This document shows, piece by piece, positions 23,611-34,095 of a stretch of 64,000 nt of DNA. Location: positions 7,100,501 to 7,164,500 of the forward strand of contig OX291557.1 of the NCBI GenBank assembly GCA_946406115.1, written 5' to 3'. The stretch is from Apoda limacodes. Its lineage: Eukaryota > Arthropoda > Insecta > Lepidoptera > Limacodidae. Below the pieces are notes generated by a model that saw only the letters and a program-made list of their open reading frames with translations, did no database searches and was not told the origin of the DNA. Within the stretch, counting starts at the first letter, position 1. Every line of letters begins with the position of its first letter. The position numbers were made by a program, and so were the translations under genes.

Positions 23611-24171
23611 AATAATTTGTTACTTAATGAGAAAAAACCAAATGTATTAAATTTACATTACCAAATGTTAGTCAGATCTAGACTTGTATTTATAATAATG
23701 GCGAGCATTTAGAACTTGTTAATTCAATAGTCTTTCTTGGCATAACGCTGGACTCCAACCTTCAATGGGGTCCTCATATTCATAACCTAGCCAAAAAACT
23801 TAGCTCTGCTGTGTATGCGATCAAGAAATAAGACAAACAAAATAATATTGACCGATGTCGACACTTCAAAAATAGTATATTTTAGCTATTTCCATAATTT
23901 AATTACATGTGGTATCGCGCTGCTAATGTACATTTGTGTAACAAAAACGGGCAATTCGTGCTTTTTACAAATTCAGGATCTACAATATCTCTAAGGAATA
24001 ATTATTTTAAAGGGTATTATATATTGAGTTTCTTGCCGAATTCTTCTTGGTAGAAAGCAAGAACATTGTAAACCGGATTTCAAAAATAGTATTACATAAA
24101 TTTGACAATTCAAAAGTGTTTGTGTTTTACAAAATACCTACTCTGAATAAAAAAAATTACTTTGACTTTGA

Positions 24172-24580
24172 AACATAGGGAAAAATCCGAAATTCAAAAA
24201 TTTGTAGTTGTAACACATTATAAAATAAGTGTGTCTTCCTGTTTGTCGACCCTTTTACTCAAGAACTACTAAAATCTTCGTCCTTTAAATTTCAAGCTAT
24301 TAAATCAATGCAATAAAAAATATGCCTAAAATACGGTAATTTTTGTCGCATATTGTGACACAAATAAATCAAAACCTATGGGGCACTTTCCGTTGATCTA
24401 GAATCATGAAATTTGGCAAAAAGCAAGATGTTACATTACATCATAGGAAAAAATCTCAAAACTGATAATTAAGGCATAAACATGTAAGAATCGATCTCAT
24501 AATGGAAGAACTAGCTACATATAATAAGTTTTTACGGAACCCTCAGTGCCCGAGCCAGACTCGCACTTGGCCGGTTTTTG
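24172..24580 (-). mobile_element. MINE-2-like element
   Basis: Body text matches the 2050 and 21338 copies ('aaatcaaaacctatggggcac', positions 24366-24386). The right edge reads ACGGAACCCTCAGTGCCC, then CAGACTCGCACTTGGCCGGT, the element's characteristic terminus on this strand. Confidence 0.7.
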
Positions 24581-25630
24581 CTATGCCCTGATAGCTCTCT
24601 GTTCCGTCCTGGGCAAAGTTAAATATTAAAAAATACTTTTGAATAATTACGATACTATTTTACCAACATACCTACTACTACCTACTATTTAAGTCTATTT
24701 CAATCGATACTATCAAATAATCGATAGCTCGCGAACATCTTTATTACAATTTTAATCATAATTACTTATCCGTTTTATAATTGAAACGTTGATAACAATT
24801 ACAGGCCCACTTTCTCTATTTCTAATTACTTTTTATTACGCCGTTCTCATTACAGAAAATTGAATTGTATGTTATTACAAGCTCAGAGTGTAATTTATGG
24901 TAATTACAAGGTGCTTGTAACTCATATTTTGTGTTTATCTGTATATTATACCTACGGGTGTTGTAATTTCTGACTACATTTAGCATCTCGACGAGCCATT
25001 GTTTTGATGTGGTAATACTGTGGTGTAGCCGTGTATCAAAGAATCACAAAAGAGGTTTATGTACGGGTAATTATTATTTCTTAAATTATATATTACAAGT
25101 ACATATGAAACCTTAGTGACTTATCAAGTCCTGGTACATCAATCTTGCAAACACTTCAAATCTTCATAGAATTAAGAAATACAATAGGAATCTACATACA
25201 TAAAAATAATCTTTCTTCGTTTATGACTCCCTGAAGGTCTTAGAAGAAAATAAATTATACATGCCATATAGGTATATAACTATATCATCATTGTAAACAA
25301 ATACTTTGTTTATTGTTAATGTACTATTGGCGCCTTAAATCTCAGAAACTATACGAAATACAGCATGGTTAGACATATCACTTAAAACCTAGTTTTTCCG
25401 ACTTGCTAAAAAAGATACTCGACATGCAGACGTCCATTAAGACCTTAGAAGAGGAAATGCCTAGCAAGAAATTTCTAAAATTGGTCGGTCGTCATTTCTC
25501 ATTTAGCTAAAGCGGCGTCTTACTACACTGGAGACATTAATCAAATCGACTCCAAACATGTTAAACGATAGAAAAATGACAAGCCCCTACCTGTAGTGAT
25601 GTACCTATAACAAAATAATAAAATATTTAT
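24581..25630. other. Unassigned AT-rich sequence
   Basis: The last 250 bases may belong to the upstream part of the following Jockey-type fragment, but no motif proves it. Confidence 0.35.
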
Positions 25631-25639
25631 CAATATCAT

Positions 25640-25945
25640 TTTTACAGGGTCAACCGATGAAGCTCTATACGAAGACCTCAACATAAAGCCCGTTTCACCG
25701 AGAGAAGTGATACAGGAAATTAAATATAAAATAAACCCAAAAAATCAATCAATCAATGAAAAGTAGCGAAACTAATAATGATAGCGAAACCAGGAAAACC
25801 GGCTAGTGACGTAACATCATACAGACCTATTTCCCTATTACCAGGTATGTCCAAATTATTTGAAAAACTTCTACTAAAATGATTAAAACCTATACTTAAA
25901 GGCAAGGACCTTATCCCAGACCATCAGTTCGGCTTTAGGAAAAGA
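25640..25945 (+). pseudogene. Jockey-type reverse transcriptase fragment
   Basis: Translation gives the pre-RT text 'NIKPVSPREVIQEIK', then after a deletion 'MIAKPGKPASDVTSYRPISL', 'MSKLFEKLLLK' and 'LIPDHQFGFRKR'. This is the finger region of Jockey-clade reverse transcriptases. A nonsense codon follows LLLK and the rest of the palm, including the catalytic box, is absent. It is distinct from LINE-A and LINE-B. Confidence 0.75.
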
Positions 25946-27205
25946 TTTTTTTGCAGAATATCAGTTTTATTTATTAAAACCGGTTTAGTGTATAAGTCTG
26001 GCTCGTGCATTATCTGATGGTACGAAACCCTTGTTACTACTGTAGCATACTCCCACTTAGCTAGTTACCTATTTAACATACATTTAATCGTAGCATCAAA
26101 CTAACGATCCTACAAAATTAAGCGGCCGTGGCTCCGACACAGCCTAACCCCCATTTTTTTCATATACAAGAGAGTTTTAAAAACCCATTTAACAATACCC
26201 CAAAAAATATAGTACAGGTCGCCGCCGGCCCTGATCGATCTTAATCAGTGCTACGAAGATCAAAAACAACCCCTAAGAAAATAATTTCCAAAGGTATTAT
26301 TATAATTTATAGCTTCAATGGGATCGATTGGCAGCACCGTTGCACAGATGCACAGGGCCACATTCAGAGTTAAGACTATCATTACCCTTCGTCATGTCAC
26401 AAAGTTTTAACTGTATTTTATTAAACTAGCATCGCTCATGTCTATTTTTGTATATTGAAATTTGGATCTATTTTTTAAACTCCAATGAAAAAGTCAGTAG
26501 TATGTGACAAACGTAAAAGCAAGGACGACGCAATATCTAAATATTTTATATTCCAATTAAACACGATGTTTCCAATGAAGTAGTTTAGGACTACGTACTT
26601 GAAATATTTTTTTGATTTGTTGTGAATTGAATCGTTGTTTTTTTTTAATTTAAACTCTTGATCATAAATGTTTTTTTTTTATTTGTTTTGTTTATTTTAA
26701 TTTAAAAAATCAGCATTTATGCTGATTTCACATACTGGTCTCAACCAGGACTATATATTTCTCCTTTGTATAAGTACCTGTAGCTTAAACAATGTCATGC
26801 AAGCAGCCTGCAAATACCAAATCCAGAATGTGTATTCATTAAAGGCATACTTCTAGAATGCAAGCAAATAAATATGCAAAAAAAAATGGCGAAGTCGGTA
26901 TACACAATTGTCTTAACAGTTTATTTAAAAATCGGCAACGATCTCACGTAACCTGTTTATTTCATCGTTATTGTTTTTAAATTAAATTTATGGTTAAATA
27001 ATTAGTTTGCGCTTGAGGCCTGCCCTGGCATTAAGTTTACAATGTTGCTTTTAAGTCGTTTACTTACACAGAATATGATTAAAAAAGTAATTGAAATGTG
27101 TGAAAAATGTATAAGTTATAAATTTTAAATTTTATTAACATGTATACTTAGATTTACGTCGATTATAAATTTGTGAAAATGACCTACCTATAATCATTTT
27201 TAAAC
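25946..27205. other. Unassigned AT-rich sequence
   Basis: Homopolymer-rich; a run of T-rich text at 26630-26700. No gene or repeat ends recognised. Confidence 0.4.
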
Positions 27206-27420
27206 AGGTTTCTTTCTCTCTTCTAAGCTGGAAAACGCTCAATGCTAAACCGTAAGCTTTTGAATATTTTCACAGTGGCCAGTCCTCAACCACCTTCAAT
27301 ACAAGTGATAGCTTGTGGCTGTGACTAGTTTCTCAAATTAGATCGTCCCATCGTCTGTCCCCCTGGTAGGAAGCCGATTCACGCTACGTCTTCCAACCTG
27401 TGGTCGCCACTTGAGAACAA
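27206..27420 (-). mobile_element. RTE-C 3' fragment, copy 2
   Basis: It matches the 3' end of the nested RTE at 22812, for example 'tgctaaaccgtaagc', 'atcgtctgtcc-cctggtagg' and 'gtggtcgccacttgagaac'. It is shorter and more diverged, with no usable frame. Confidence 0.7.
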
Positions 27421-27900
27421 GCAAACTGTCTTAGTGAGATACATTAAATCTTATTAAAAAAGTCTACCGTTAAAAATAAAAAGAGTTTAATAAAATAAAT
27501 TGTTACAGCACGTAAATAACTAATAAAAAAAAGGAGACAAATTTTGATACTGTCTTAATTTTGCTTGACGGTCAAACCTCAAATAATATTCTCATACGAA
27601 CGATACAAAGTCAATGCTAAGCAAACGAGCAGTAATAAATCTTTTTCGCGAGCGCTTAGGGCAAGCCGTGCTCTAACCGATTAGGAGGTGCGCGCGCGCA
27701 TCGCGTCTACCGAGAGAAACAATTTCCAATGCATTATGATTTATGACTTCATCGGGCGATCACAGGGTCACGAGCGAGTCGAACGTGAGTCGAGAACAGT
27801 TGGTAATACTAACTACTTCAAACTAGTTACAACTTATGAAATTTCATTGTGACTTGTTATTTTTCATGATTTTAGTAGAATCTAAATCTTTATTTAAAAA
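27421..27900. other. Unassigned sequence with a CpG-richer patch
   Basis: Around 27645-27795 the base composition is GC-richer with many CG dinucleotides, but no frame, splice pattern or repeat is evident. Confidence 0.35.
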
Positions 27901-28085
27901 TTAGCTTTTGCCCGTGGCTCCACCCGCACTAAATTTAGTTATCGGCATGGGATGTCTACTGTAACTACTTTTAAATTATCCTTAATATAAACGGTTTTCT
28001 TCTTTGCCGTCTCTTCAACTTTCTCTGTACCTAATTTCAGCTTAAATAAGCAAGTCGAAACAAACAAACAAACTTACTTTCGCGT
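27901..28085 (-). mobile_element. Helitron-like relic (H7)
   Basis: On the minus strand the 3' side carries 'ccgataactaaatttagtgcggg' in degraded form (27922-27948) and 'cacgggcaaaagct', similar to the H6 and H2 relics. The terminal CTAG is mutated to CTAA. Confidence 0.45.
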
Positions 28086-28110
28086 CAAGATTATTATAAG
28101 CGACAAAAAA

Positions 28111-28212
28111 AATCTGATCAAAATTACAGCTTCAAGTTGGTGTACATCTCTCTAACAGTTTTTAACACACTCCAATTGCACATCAACTTTAAAATTTAAT
28201 TTTGATCAGATT
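28111..28212. repeat. Foldback (hairpin) of about 100 bp
   Basis: AATCTGATCAAAATTA (28111-28126) is perfectly inverted as TAATTTTGATCAGATT (28197-28212). Pairing continues inward imperfectly (GTTGGTGTACA against GTTGATGTGCA). It could be a small MITE or a hairpin-forming locus; no duplication of the target is clear. Confidence 0.65.
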
Positions 28213-28355
28213 TTATGAAATAATTATTTTTACCTTTTTAGTGCATCTTTTTGAAGTCGGTTCTTGTTTTTGTTAAAAAAGTTTTTATTTTTTACTTTTC
28301 AGTGAGCTATTAATTTATTTTTTCCTACACTAAAAATCCTTATCTTAACCACTCC

Positions 28356-28412
28356 ACCGCTTGTGTAATGGGATGTGTTATGAGGAATTGTTCGAAATCA
28401 TGGATATCCATG
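28356..28412 (+). mobile_element. LINE-A internal scrap
   Basis: 'accgcttgtgtaatgggatg' followed by 'gaggaattgttcgaaat' matches the C-terminal coding region of LINE-A. Only about 55 bp remain, with unrelated repeat text on the right. Confidence 0.6.
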
Positions 28413-28590
28413 TGTTGTATACCAAAACCTTTTACAGAATGCACCAAATACTTTTCTGAAAACCGCATCAAAATCGGTTCTGCCAAACGCGAGATTGTCG
28501 CGGACAAACATACATACATTCATACAAACATACAGTGCACATAGTTTACTTTAAAATGCAGGCTTCGTCGTTTTTGTAAGTGTAGGCATA

Positions 28591-29019
28591 TCACACTAAT
28601 ATTATAAAGGTGAAAGTTTGTGAGTGTGTATGTTTGTTTCTTCTTCGTGCTCAAACAGCTGGACCTATTTTGATAAAAAATCGTATGGAGGTAGTACCTA
28701 CCCTGGATACTTAGGCTTCTTTTTATTCCAAATCATAAGTTTCCGCGGGCGGGAATAACTATAACCGAGCTTAAACGAACTATAGCTTGCTTTAGCAAAC
28801 ATTATAAGTATAATTAAGGAGTTAATTAGGGAGTTCCACTCACACTTATATTATAAAGGCGACAGTTTGTGAGTGTGTGTTTGTTTTTCTTCACGCTCAA
28901 ACGGCTGGACAAATTATGATGAAAATTTATATGGAGGTAGCTGACACCCTGGATTAACACATAGACAGGCTTATTTTTATCCCGAAAAATATTGCTATAG
29001 CAAAATTGGCAAAAGCTAG
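28591..29019 (+). mobile_element. Tandem pair of short Helitrons (H4a, H4b)
   Basis: H4a (28591-28839) starts TCACACTAATATTATAAAGG after a host A. H4b (28840-29019) starts TCACACTTATATTATAAAGG immediately after and ends in CTAG at 29016-29019, followed by T. Both share 'gtttgtgagtgtgt' and 'ctcaaac-gctgga'. H4a lacks its own 3' end; H4b lacks the middle. Confidence 0.7.
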
Positions 29020-29058
29020 TATATTTATAATTTCAGAATAAACCAAAAAAACCCGCAA

Positions 29059-31200
29059 TCCATTACATATAATAAAACTGTAGAGGTCGAATGTCTGTAC
29101 ATAGAAAAAAATGATTAAAACCAAGTCAAGGGGTTGTAAAAAGAAGGAAAATACCAAAATATGTTCTTTTTAAAATTTTTGTTTCTCTGTTTGTACGGGC
29201 TAATCTCCGAAATGGCTGGACCGATTTTAATGAAATTTTGCATGGTGATACCTTATATCCCTGGTCAACATCTTAGACACTTTTTATTCCGGAAAATTAA
29301 AGGGTTCCCGTGGGATAGGTAAAAAACCATAGTAACTTGAACATTTTAGTACACACAAATGCTGATACCTTATATTACCGCTCGAATTAAGTATAAATCT
29401 TATAAAAGTGACGGGATTTAGCGGGAAAGAAAATTGCTACGGATCCCTATTCAATGCGTGGCCTGACACACACCGCACCGGTTGGCTGGCTGATTGCTGG
29501 TTAGTAACCTGTGAAAATCTCAAACCGACCGGCTTTCCCAAATCGATTAAAAAACGAGATATTATTTTAATAAGTATTTTTATTTCCATTCTAAACTACA
29601 TAATCATTCTCTAAAAATATGATAGATGGCGCTGTTCGTTTTTACAACGCGGTAACGGAATTTTTTGCAATTTTTTTTTTAATTTAATTGACATGGCTTA
29701 GGCAATACGAATACTGGCATAGTCTTGAAGTGCGATTTGGTAAATGATAATTGTTTTCTTCTTAGTTATTTGGCTCAGGAAATACGGATTTTGATATAGA
29801 CGATTTGGTCATGAAAAATTGTTTTTGATGATGCTGAGCAATTGTGGCAAAAATATCAAGAAAGATTAGCGGAAGACTATTTTAGGTATATAACACAAAA
29901 TATTGACGGTGACCTTGACCACAGATTACGAGATATTGCTTTCAATCAATGCTTAGTAGCTTTACAAGATTTAGTAACATCTATGGGTGGTGATTCTCTC
30001 CCTCAGTATGGTTTGCCAGCGCCGACCATAGAAGGGGAACGTATTAGTAAAGAATACGCTGTGGAAATAAATTATGATCCAGCGAAACTAGCTGAAACTT
30101 TACGAACCGGAGTCCACAGTCTTACTGTAGAACAGGGCACTGTATTCGACCGTGTATGTCACAGTGTTGACAATGCTATAGGAGAAATTATATTTCTAGA
30201 TGGGACGGGAAAAACCTTTCGCACCAAAATAATCTTGGCACAACTACGAGCTCAAGCCAAAATAGCTCAACTGTGGCGTCGTCTGGAATAGCAGGTACTT
30301 TGTTACCTGGCGGTAAAACTGCTCATTTGATGTTTAAAATCTCCAAAGATTTGGACATAAGTGAAAAACCTGTATGTGGTATCTCTAGAAGCAGTGATAA
30401 AGCAAAGGTTTTACGCGATTGCTGTTTAATTATCTGGGACGAGTGCATTATGGCACACCGAAAAGCAGTAGAAGCAGTTGATAGAACTCTCAGAGATATC
30501 CGTCAAAATGACCAACCTATGGGTGGCGTAACGATGCTGTTTTGTGGGGATTTTAGACAAACATTGCCAGTAGGACCACGGCAATGTTTCACGGAACAAA
30601 AACCGATGAGATAAGAGCATGCTTGAAGACCTCAATCCTTTGGCGACACGTCACAAGGATGAACTTAACAGTGAACATGAGGGCGCAAATAGGCGGCAAC
30701 ACGGCGCGGGAATTTTCTGATTTATTGCTAAAAATTTGCGAAGGGACATATCCGGAAGAAGAAGGGCAAATTGTTTTATCTGAAAATCTCTGCCACACTG
30801 TTTATTCAATTGAAGAACTTATCTCTTTCGTGTATGGTGAACAAAATCAAATAAAAAATCATAAGAACTCATGACTTTGCGAATGAGCAATTTTGATTCC
30901 GCAAAATGACCAAGCCGCAAGAATCAACTTGGATATACTCAACAATGTTGAAGGAGAAGTATAGGTACAGTGGTCATTTATGGTACCGCAAGTGCCTTTG
31001 GCCTACAGGGATCCGGATTCAATCACCGGCCAGGTTAAGTTGGAAAATAATCTGTGTCCAATTGTTCACATTTTCTTTTTATCTACAATTTATGCATTAA
31101 TCCAAACTTTGTAATTTCGTTTTATTTATTTTTTGCTGTATAACAGTTAACCGTGTGATAAAATCAAATACACGCGGACGAAGTCACGGGCAACAGCTAG
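29059..31200 (+). mobile_element. Helitron G1 with truncated coding region
   Basis: The 5' end is TCCATTACATATAATAAAAC, with host A before it. The 3' end is GGGCAACAGCTAG, with host T after it, which fits insertion between A and T without target duplication. A small hairpin sits just inside the 3' end: CGC and GAC pair with GTC and (A)CG around GAA. It carries a helicase pseudogene but no Rep/HUH endonuclease region. The first 530 bp are shared with the derivative G2. Confidence 0.8.
29842..30874 (+). pseudogene. Helitron PIF1-like helicase, broken
   Basis: Residual ORFs at 29842-30291, 30273-30614 and 30584-30874 cover the linker ('DSLPQYGLPAP'), the Walker A site, the helicase core and later motifs. 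Walker A reads 'FLDGTGKTF' where the family has an 'APGG' insertion before TGKTF, so several residues are lost. Motif Ia-like 'ASSGIAGTLLPGGKTAH' and Walker B 'LIIWDE' are present, as are 'LFCGDFRQTLPV' and 'LTVNMR'. At least two frameshifts (near 30265 and 30590) break it. In intact Helitrons the helicase is fused behind a rolling-circle Rep domain and unwinds DNA during transposition. The Rep part and the helicase C-terminus are missing. Confidence 0.85.
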
Positions 31201-31510
31201 TAGTAAAATAAATCAGGCAGTAATTTTTACAACAGTAACAAATATAAGACGTTGGATTAAATTTACTTGGAGAATAAGTTACTCAGACTAAACATGGTGC
31301 GGTATTTTCTATGCACCATGTGTCGAGTAACCAAGCCGGTTTCCGGTTAAGGAACACTTCGAAGGCATCCTGTTGCAGATTATAAGCCATTTAGTTAATA
31401 GCATCAGTTTATATTACTTGCCATACGTGTAATAAATTAGATTTTATTAACACATATGATATTACTTTATATCGAAATAAAATGATCAGTTTTAAAGCTG
31501 GCATCTTTTA
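31201..31510. other. Spacer between two Helitron loci
   Basis: No recognisable repeat or gene. Confidence 0.4.
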
Positions 31511-32431
31511 TCATACTAATATAAACTAGCTGTTGCCCGCGTGTATTTGATTCTATGAGAATGATTATGTAGTGTAGAATGGAAATGAAAATACTTATTA
31601 AAATAATATCTAGTTTTTTAATCGATTTGGGAAAGCCAGAAGGTCGGTTTGAGATTTTCACAGGTTACTAACCTGGTCAAGTTCAGCCAGCCAACCGGCG
31701 CGGTGTGTGTCAGGCCACGCATTGAATAGGGATCCGTAGCAATTTTCTTTCCCGCTAAATCCCGACACTTTTATAAGATTTATACTTAATTCGAGCGGTA
31801 ATATAAAGTATCAGCATAAGGTAAGTACATAAGTTGTGTGTACTAAAATGTTCAAGTTACTGTGGTTTTTTACCTATCCCACGGGAACCCTTTATTTTCC
31901 GGAATAAAAAGTGTCTAAGATGTTGACCAGGGATATAAAGTATCACCATGCAAAATTTCATTAAAATCGGTCCAGTCATTTCGGAGATTAGCCCGTAGAA
32001 ACAGACAAACAGACAAACAGACATAGAAACAAAAAATTAAAAAAGAACATATTTTGGTATTTGCCCTCTTTTTACATCCCCCTGACTTCGTTTTAATCAT
32101 TTTTTTTCTATGTACAGACATTCGACCTCTACAGTTTTATTATATGTAATAGATGTGAAAGTATGTCTGGATGCATGGATGTTTGTTACTCAATCACGCT
32201 TCAACCGCTGGTCGGATCAAGATGAAACTTAGCACACGTATAGGTTAGTTCCTGAAATAGGACATAGCATAGGCTGCTTTTTATCCCAAAAAAATCAAAA
32301 CTTTCCCCGGGAATAACTATAACCGAGCTTAAACGATTGCTATAGCAAAAATAGCAAACTTCATTAGTATAAATTAAGGAGTTGTTGTGATAACCGAATT
32401 CAGAGCGAGTGGAGCCGCTGGCAAAGTGTAG
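31511..32431 (+). mobile_element. Short Helitron H5, split by Helitron G2
   Basis: The left piece 31511-31525 (TCATACTAATATAAA) and the right piece from 32153 (TGTGAAAGTATG) join into a normal H-family 5' end. The rest carries the family text ('ctcaatcacgcttcaaccgc', 'gagcttaaacg') and ends GGCAAAGTGTAGT at about 32431, a mutated CTAGT. Confidence 0.75.
31526..32152 (-). mobile_element. Helitron G2: short derivative of G1
   Basis: On the minus strand it begins TCTATTACATATAATAAAAC and ends GGGCAACAGCTAG, both with correct A and T flanks. About 530 bp of its 5' part are nearly identical to 29059-29592, after which it jumps to the last bases of the 3' end. It lacks 12 bases ('gacgaagtcacg') present in G1, which form the subterminal hairpin. 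No coding capacity. Confidence 0.8.
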
Positions 32432-32499
32432 TCGTTTTATAAAATTTATGAATGTTATGTTACGAACGAAATCATCAAGATCGTAAGCTTCATCATCAC

Positions 32500-32665
32500 A
32501 ATATCATGTTTATCACTGAACGAAGGTCTTCCCCAATAATTTACACAACGTTCGTCGTTGTCGTCTTTCTTTCAGATAGAAGACTTCCACCACTGAACGT
32601 AGGCCTACTTGAAAAGACGTCGCCAAAGATTGGTCAGGTGTGGTCCTACCCTATAAGCAGGTAAA
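32500..32665. mobile_element. Probable lepidopteran interspersed repeat fragment
   Basis: 'cactgaacgtaggcctac' and 'gaacgaaggtcttccccaa' resemble the common lepidopteran repeat text of the 'gctgagcataggcctcccc' type. No termini visible. Confidence 0.3.
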
Positions 32666-32845
32666 TAAATAGGTAGTAAATTGACGGAATAATATGAGAT
32701 GCAACATAATTAAATATGATAATTCGATAGGTACATAGATGAATTTATCGATAATGCACAGAGTGCGAGATAGTTTTTTCATAGGCAGATACTAGATAAG
32801 TATAACGTAAACAGATAAATAGGCGGTGCAGATATATGGCCAGGT

Positions 32846-34095
32846 TTTTTTTTTTTTTTAATATTAATATGGTGGCAAACAAGCTTACGGTCCGCCTGAT
32901 GTTAAGCGGTTACCATAGCCTATAAACGCTTGCAACACCAAGGGTATCATTAGCGCGTTGCCGACCCTTCAAAAATCCATTACTTCTTTCTTGAAGTACC
33001 CCATATTGTAGTCCTTAGAGAAAACCTTGGCAGGGTGCTCATTCCACAACCTAAGCGTTCGCGAGAGGAAGTTCCTCTGGAACCGCACTGTACGCGACCA
33101 TTTCGGTGCTAAAGTGTGAGAATGAATTCCCTGCCGATGGCAAGCGGTGCGATGATAGAAAGTAGCCGTAGGCATCATTTCGAACATTTCCTCTCACATT
33201 CCATTGTACAAGCGGTAGCACACAAACTGACAGGCAAAATCTCTCCTCAGACTTAAAGGCTTGATACGGCAAGTAAGTTTAGAATCGTTGAAAATTCTCA
33301 CAGCCCGTCGTTGAACCGAGTCAAAAGGGCCAAGCTGGTATCCGAGTGCACCCACCCAGAGATGGCAGCAGTACTCCATATGGGGCCGGACTTGCGACTT
33401 GTAAAGCAGCAACCTTTGCTACGACGTGAAGTACTGCTTTGCTCCGTTGAGTACACCAAGGTTATTGAACGCTAGCTTCACCTTGCCTTGCAAATGAACA
33501 TCAGTCGAGCGACCGTGGCGAAAGCCATATTGACGGTCGCTGACTAGGTCGTGTTTTTCTAGGTTTATTCGAAGCTGTGTGTTGATCACACGCTCAATTG
33601 CCTTGGAGAGGAGATAGGTAAAAGCGATAGGCCTGTAATTCGATGGATCTGATCTATCGCCATTTTTGACCACCAGGTGCAAATTCGCAGTCTTCTATTA
33701 AGACGGAAATTGCCTAGTGAGGTAGGAAAGCGTGAAGACGCGCGTGAGTGCAAAACATAACTCAAGAGCCAACTGCTTAACCTCCACTGCTGTTATACCG
33801 TCTGGCCCACTCGACTGCTGAACGTCTTGAGAAAGCAACGCTGCCGGACCTCCCGCTGTTTTATAGAGTATTGCTCTAGAACTCAGGTGTGTGAAAAGTC
33901 AAGCTACGTCCGTGTCACAGCTATGAGACCTGTAATTACGAGTGTGGCCTCTGTGATTAACCCGCACCGATAATACTGACAGGTCCCTGTCTTCAAGGCT
34001 ATGAAGGCGGCGACAGCACATATCCTCCTGTAAATTGTGTTCGAGTTTGTAGCTGGGGTAATGTAAGTATAACGTATCGGCTGGGCATATAGATC
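32846..34095 (-). mobile_element. LINE-A copy 3, internally deleted
   Basis: A T-run at 32846-32860 is the A-tail of a minus-strand insertion. The 3' end text (GGTGGCAAACAAGCTTACGG) follows. The copy runs through the C-terminal and thumb region, then jumps at about 33495 to the fingers region, omitting the palm with the catalytic box. It jumps again at about 33860 to endonuclease text, ending near 34095. Confidence 0.85.
32969..34090 (-). pseudogene. LINE-A copy 3 coding remnants
   Basis: Read 5' to 3' on the minus strand, a short endonuclease piece ('CCRRLHSLEDRDLSV', 33899-34050) is followed by the RT fingers ('VKNGDRSDPSNYRPIAFTYL' and 'DRQYGFRHGRST', 33500-33682). After that come the thumb and C-terminus ('LYKSQVRPHMEYCCHLWVGA', 33330-33412, and 'FYHRTACHRQGIHSHTLAPK', 33100-33165). 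The palm is deleted, so neither an endonuclease nor a polymerase could be made. Confidence 0.8.

Larger units (their letters stand above)
22015..24040 (+). pseudogene. LINE-B copy 2 reverse transcriptase remnants
   Basis: Linker text homologous to copy 1 runs 22015-22430, with early stops. RT text resumes at 22500-22670. The catalytic box is FAEDTT instead of FADDTS, near 22690-22720, so the motif has lost an aspartate. Thumb and C-terminal text ('LVNSIVFLGITLDSNLQWGPH' in degraded form, 23715-23785) follows the nested RTE. Not functional. Confidence 0.75.
21986..24171 (+). mobile_element. LINE-B copy 2: decayed non-LTR retrotransposon with nested RTE
   Basis: It matches LINE-B copy 1 (45606-48470, opposite strand) from the pre-RT linker through the catalytic region to the 3' end, which finishes in a short TTTGAC repeat. 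Internal deletions remove the block between 22680 and the catalytic box and other pieces. An RTE element lies inside at 22812-23610. 5'-truncated. Confidence 0.8.

Noticed and set aside
27640..27800. CpG-richer patch as a host promoter or exon
   Set aside because: No open frame, splice sites or core promoter pattern could be supported from the sequence.
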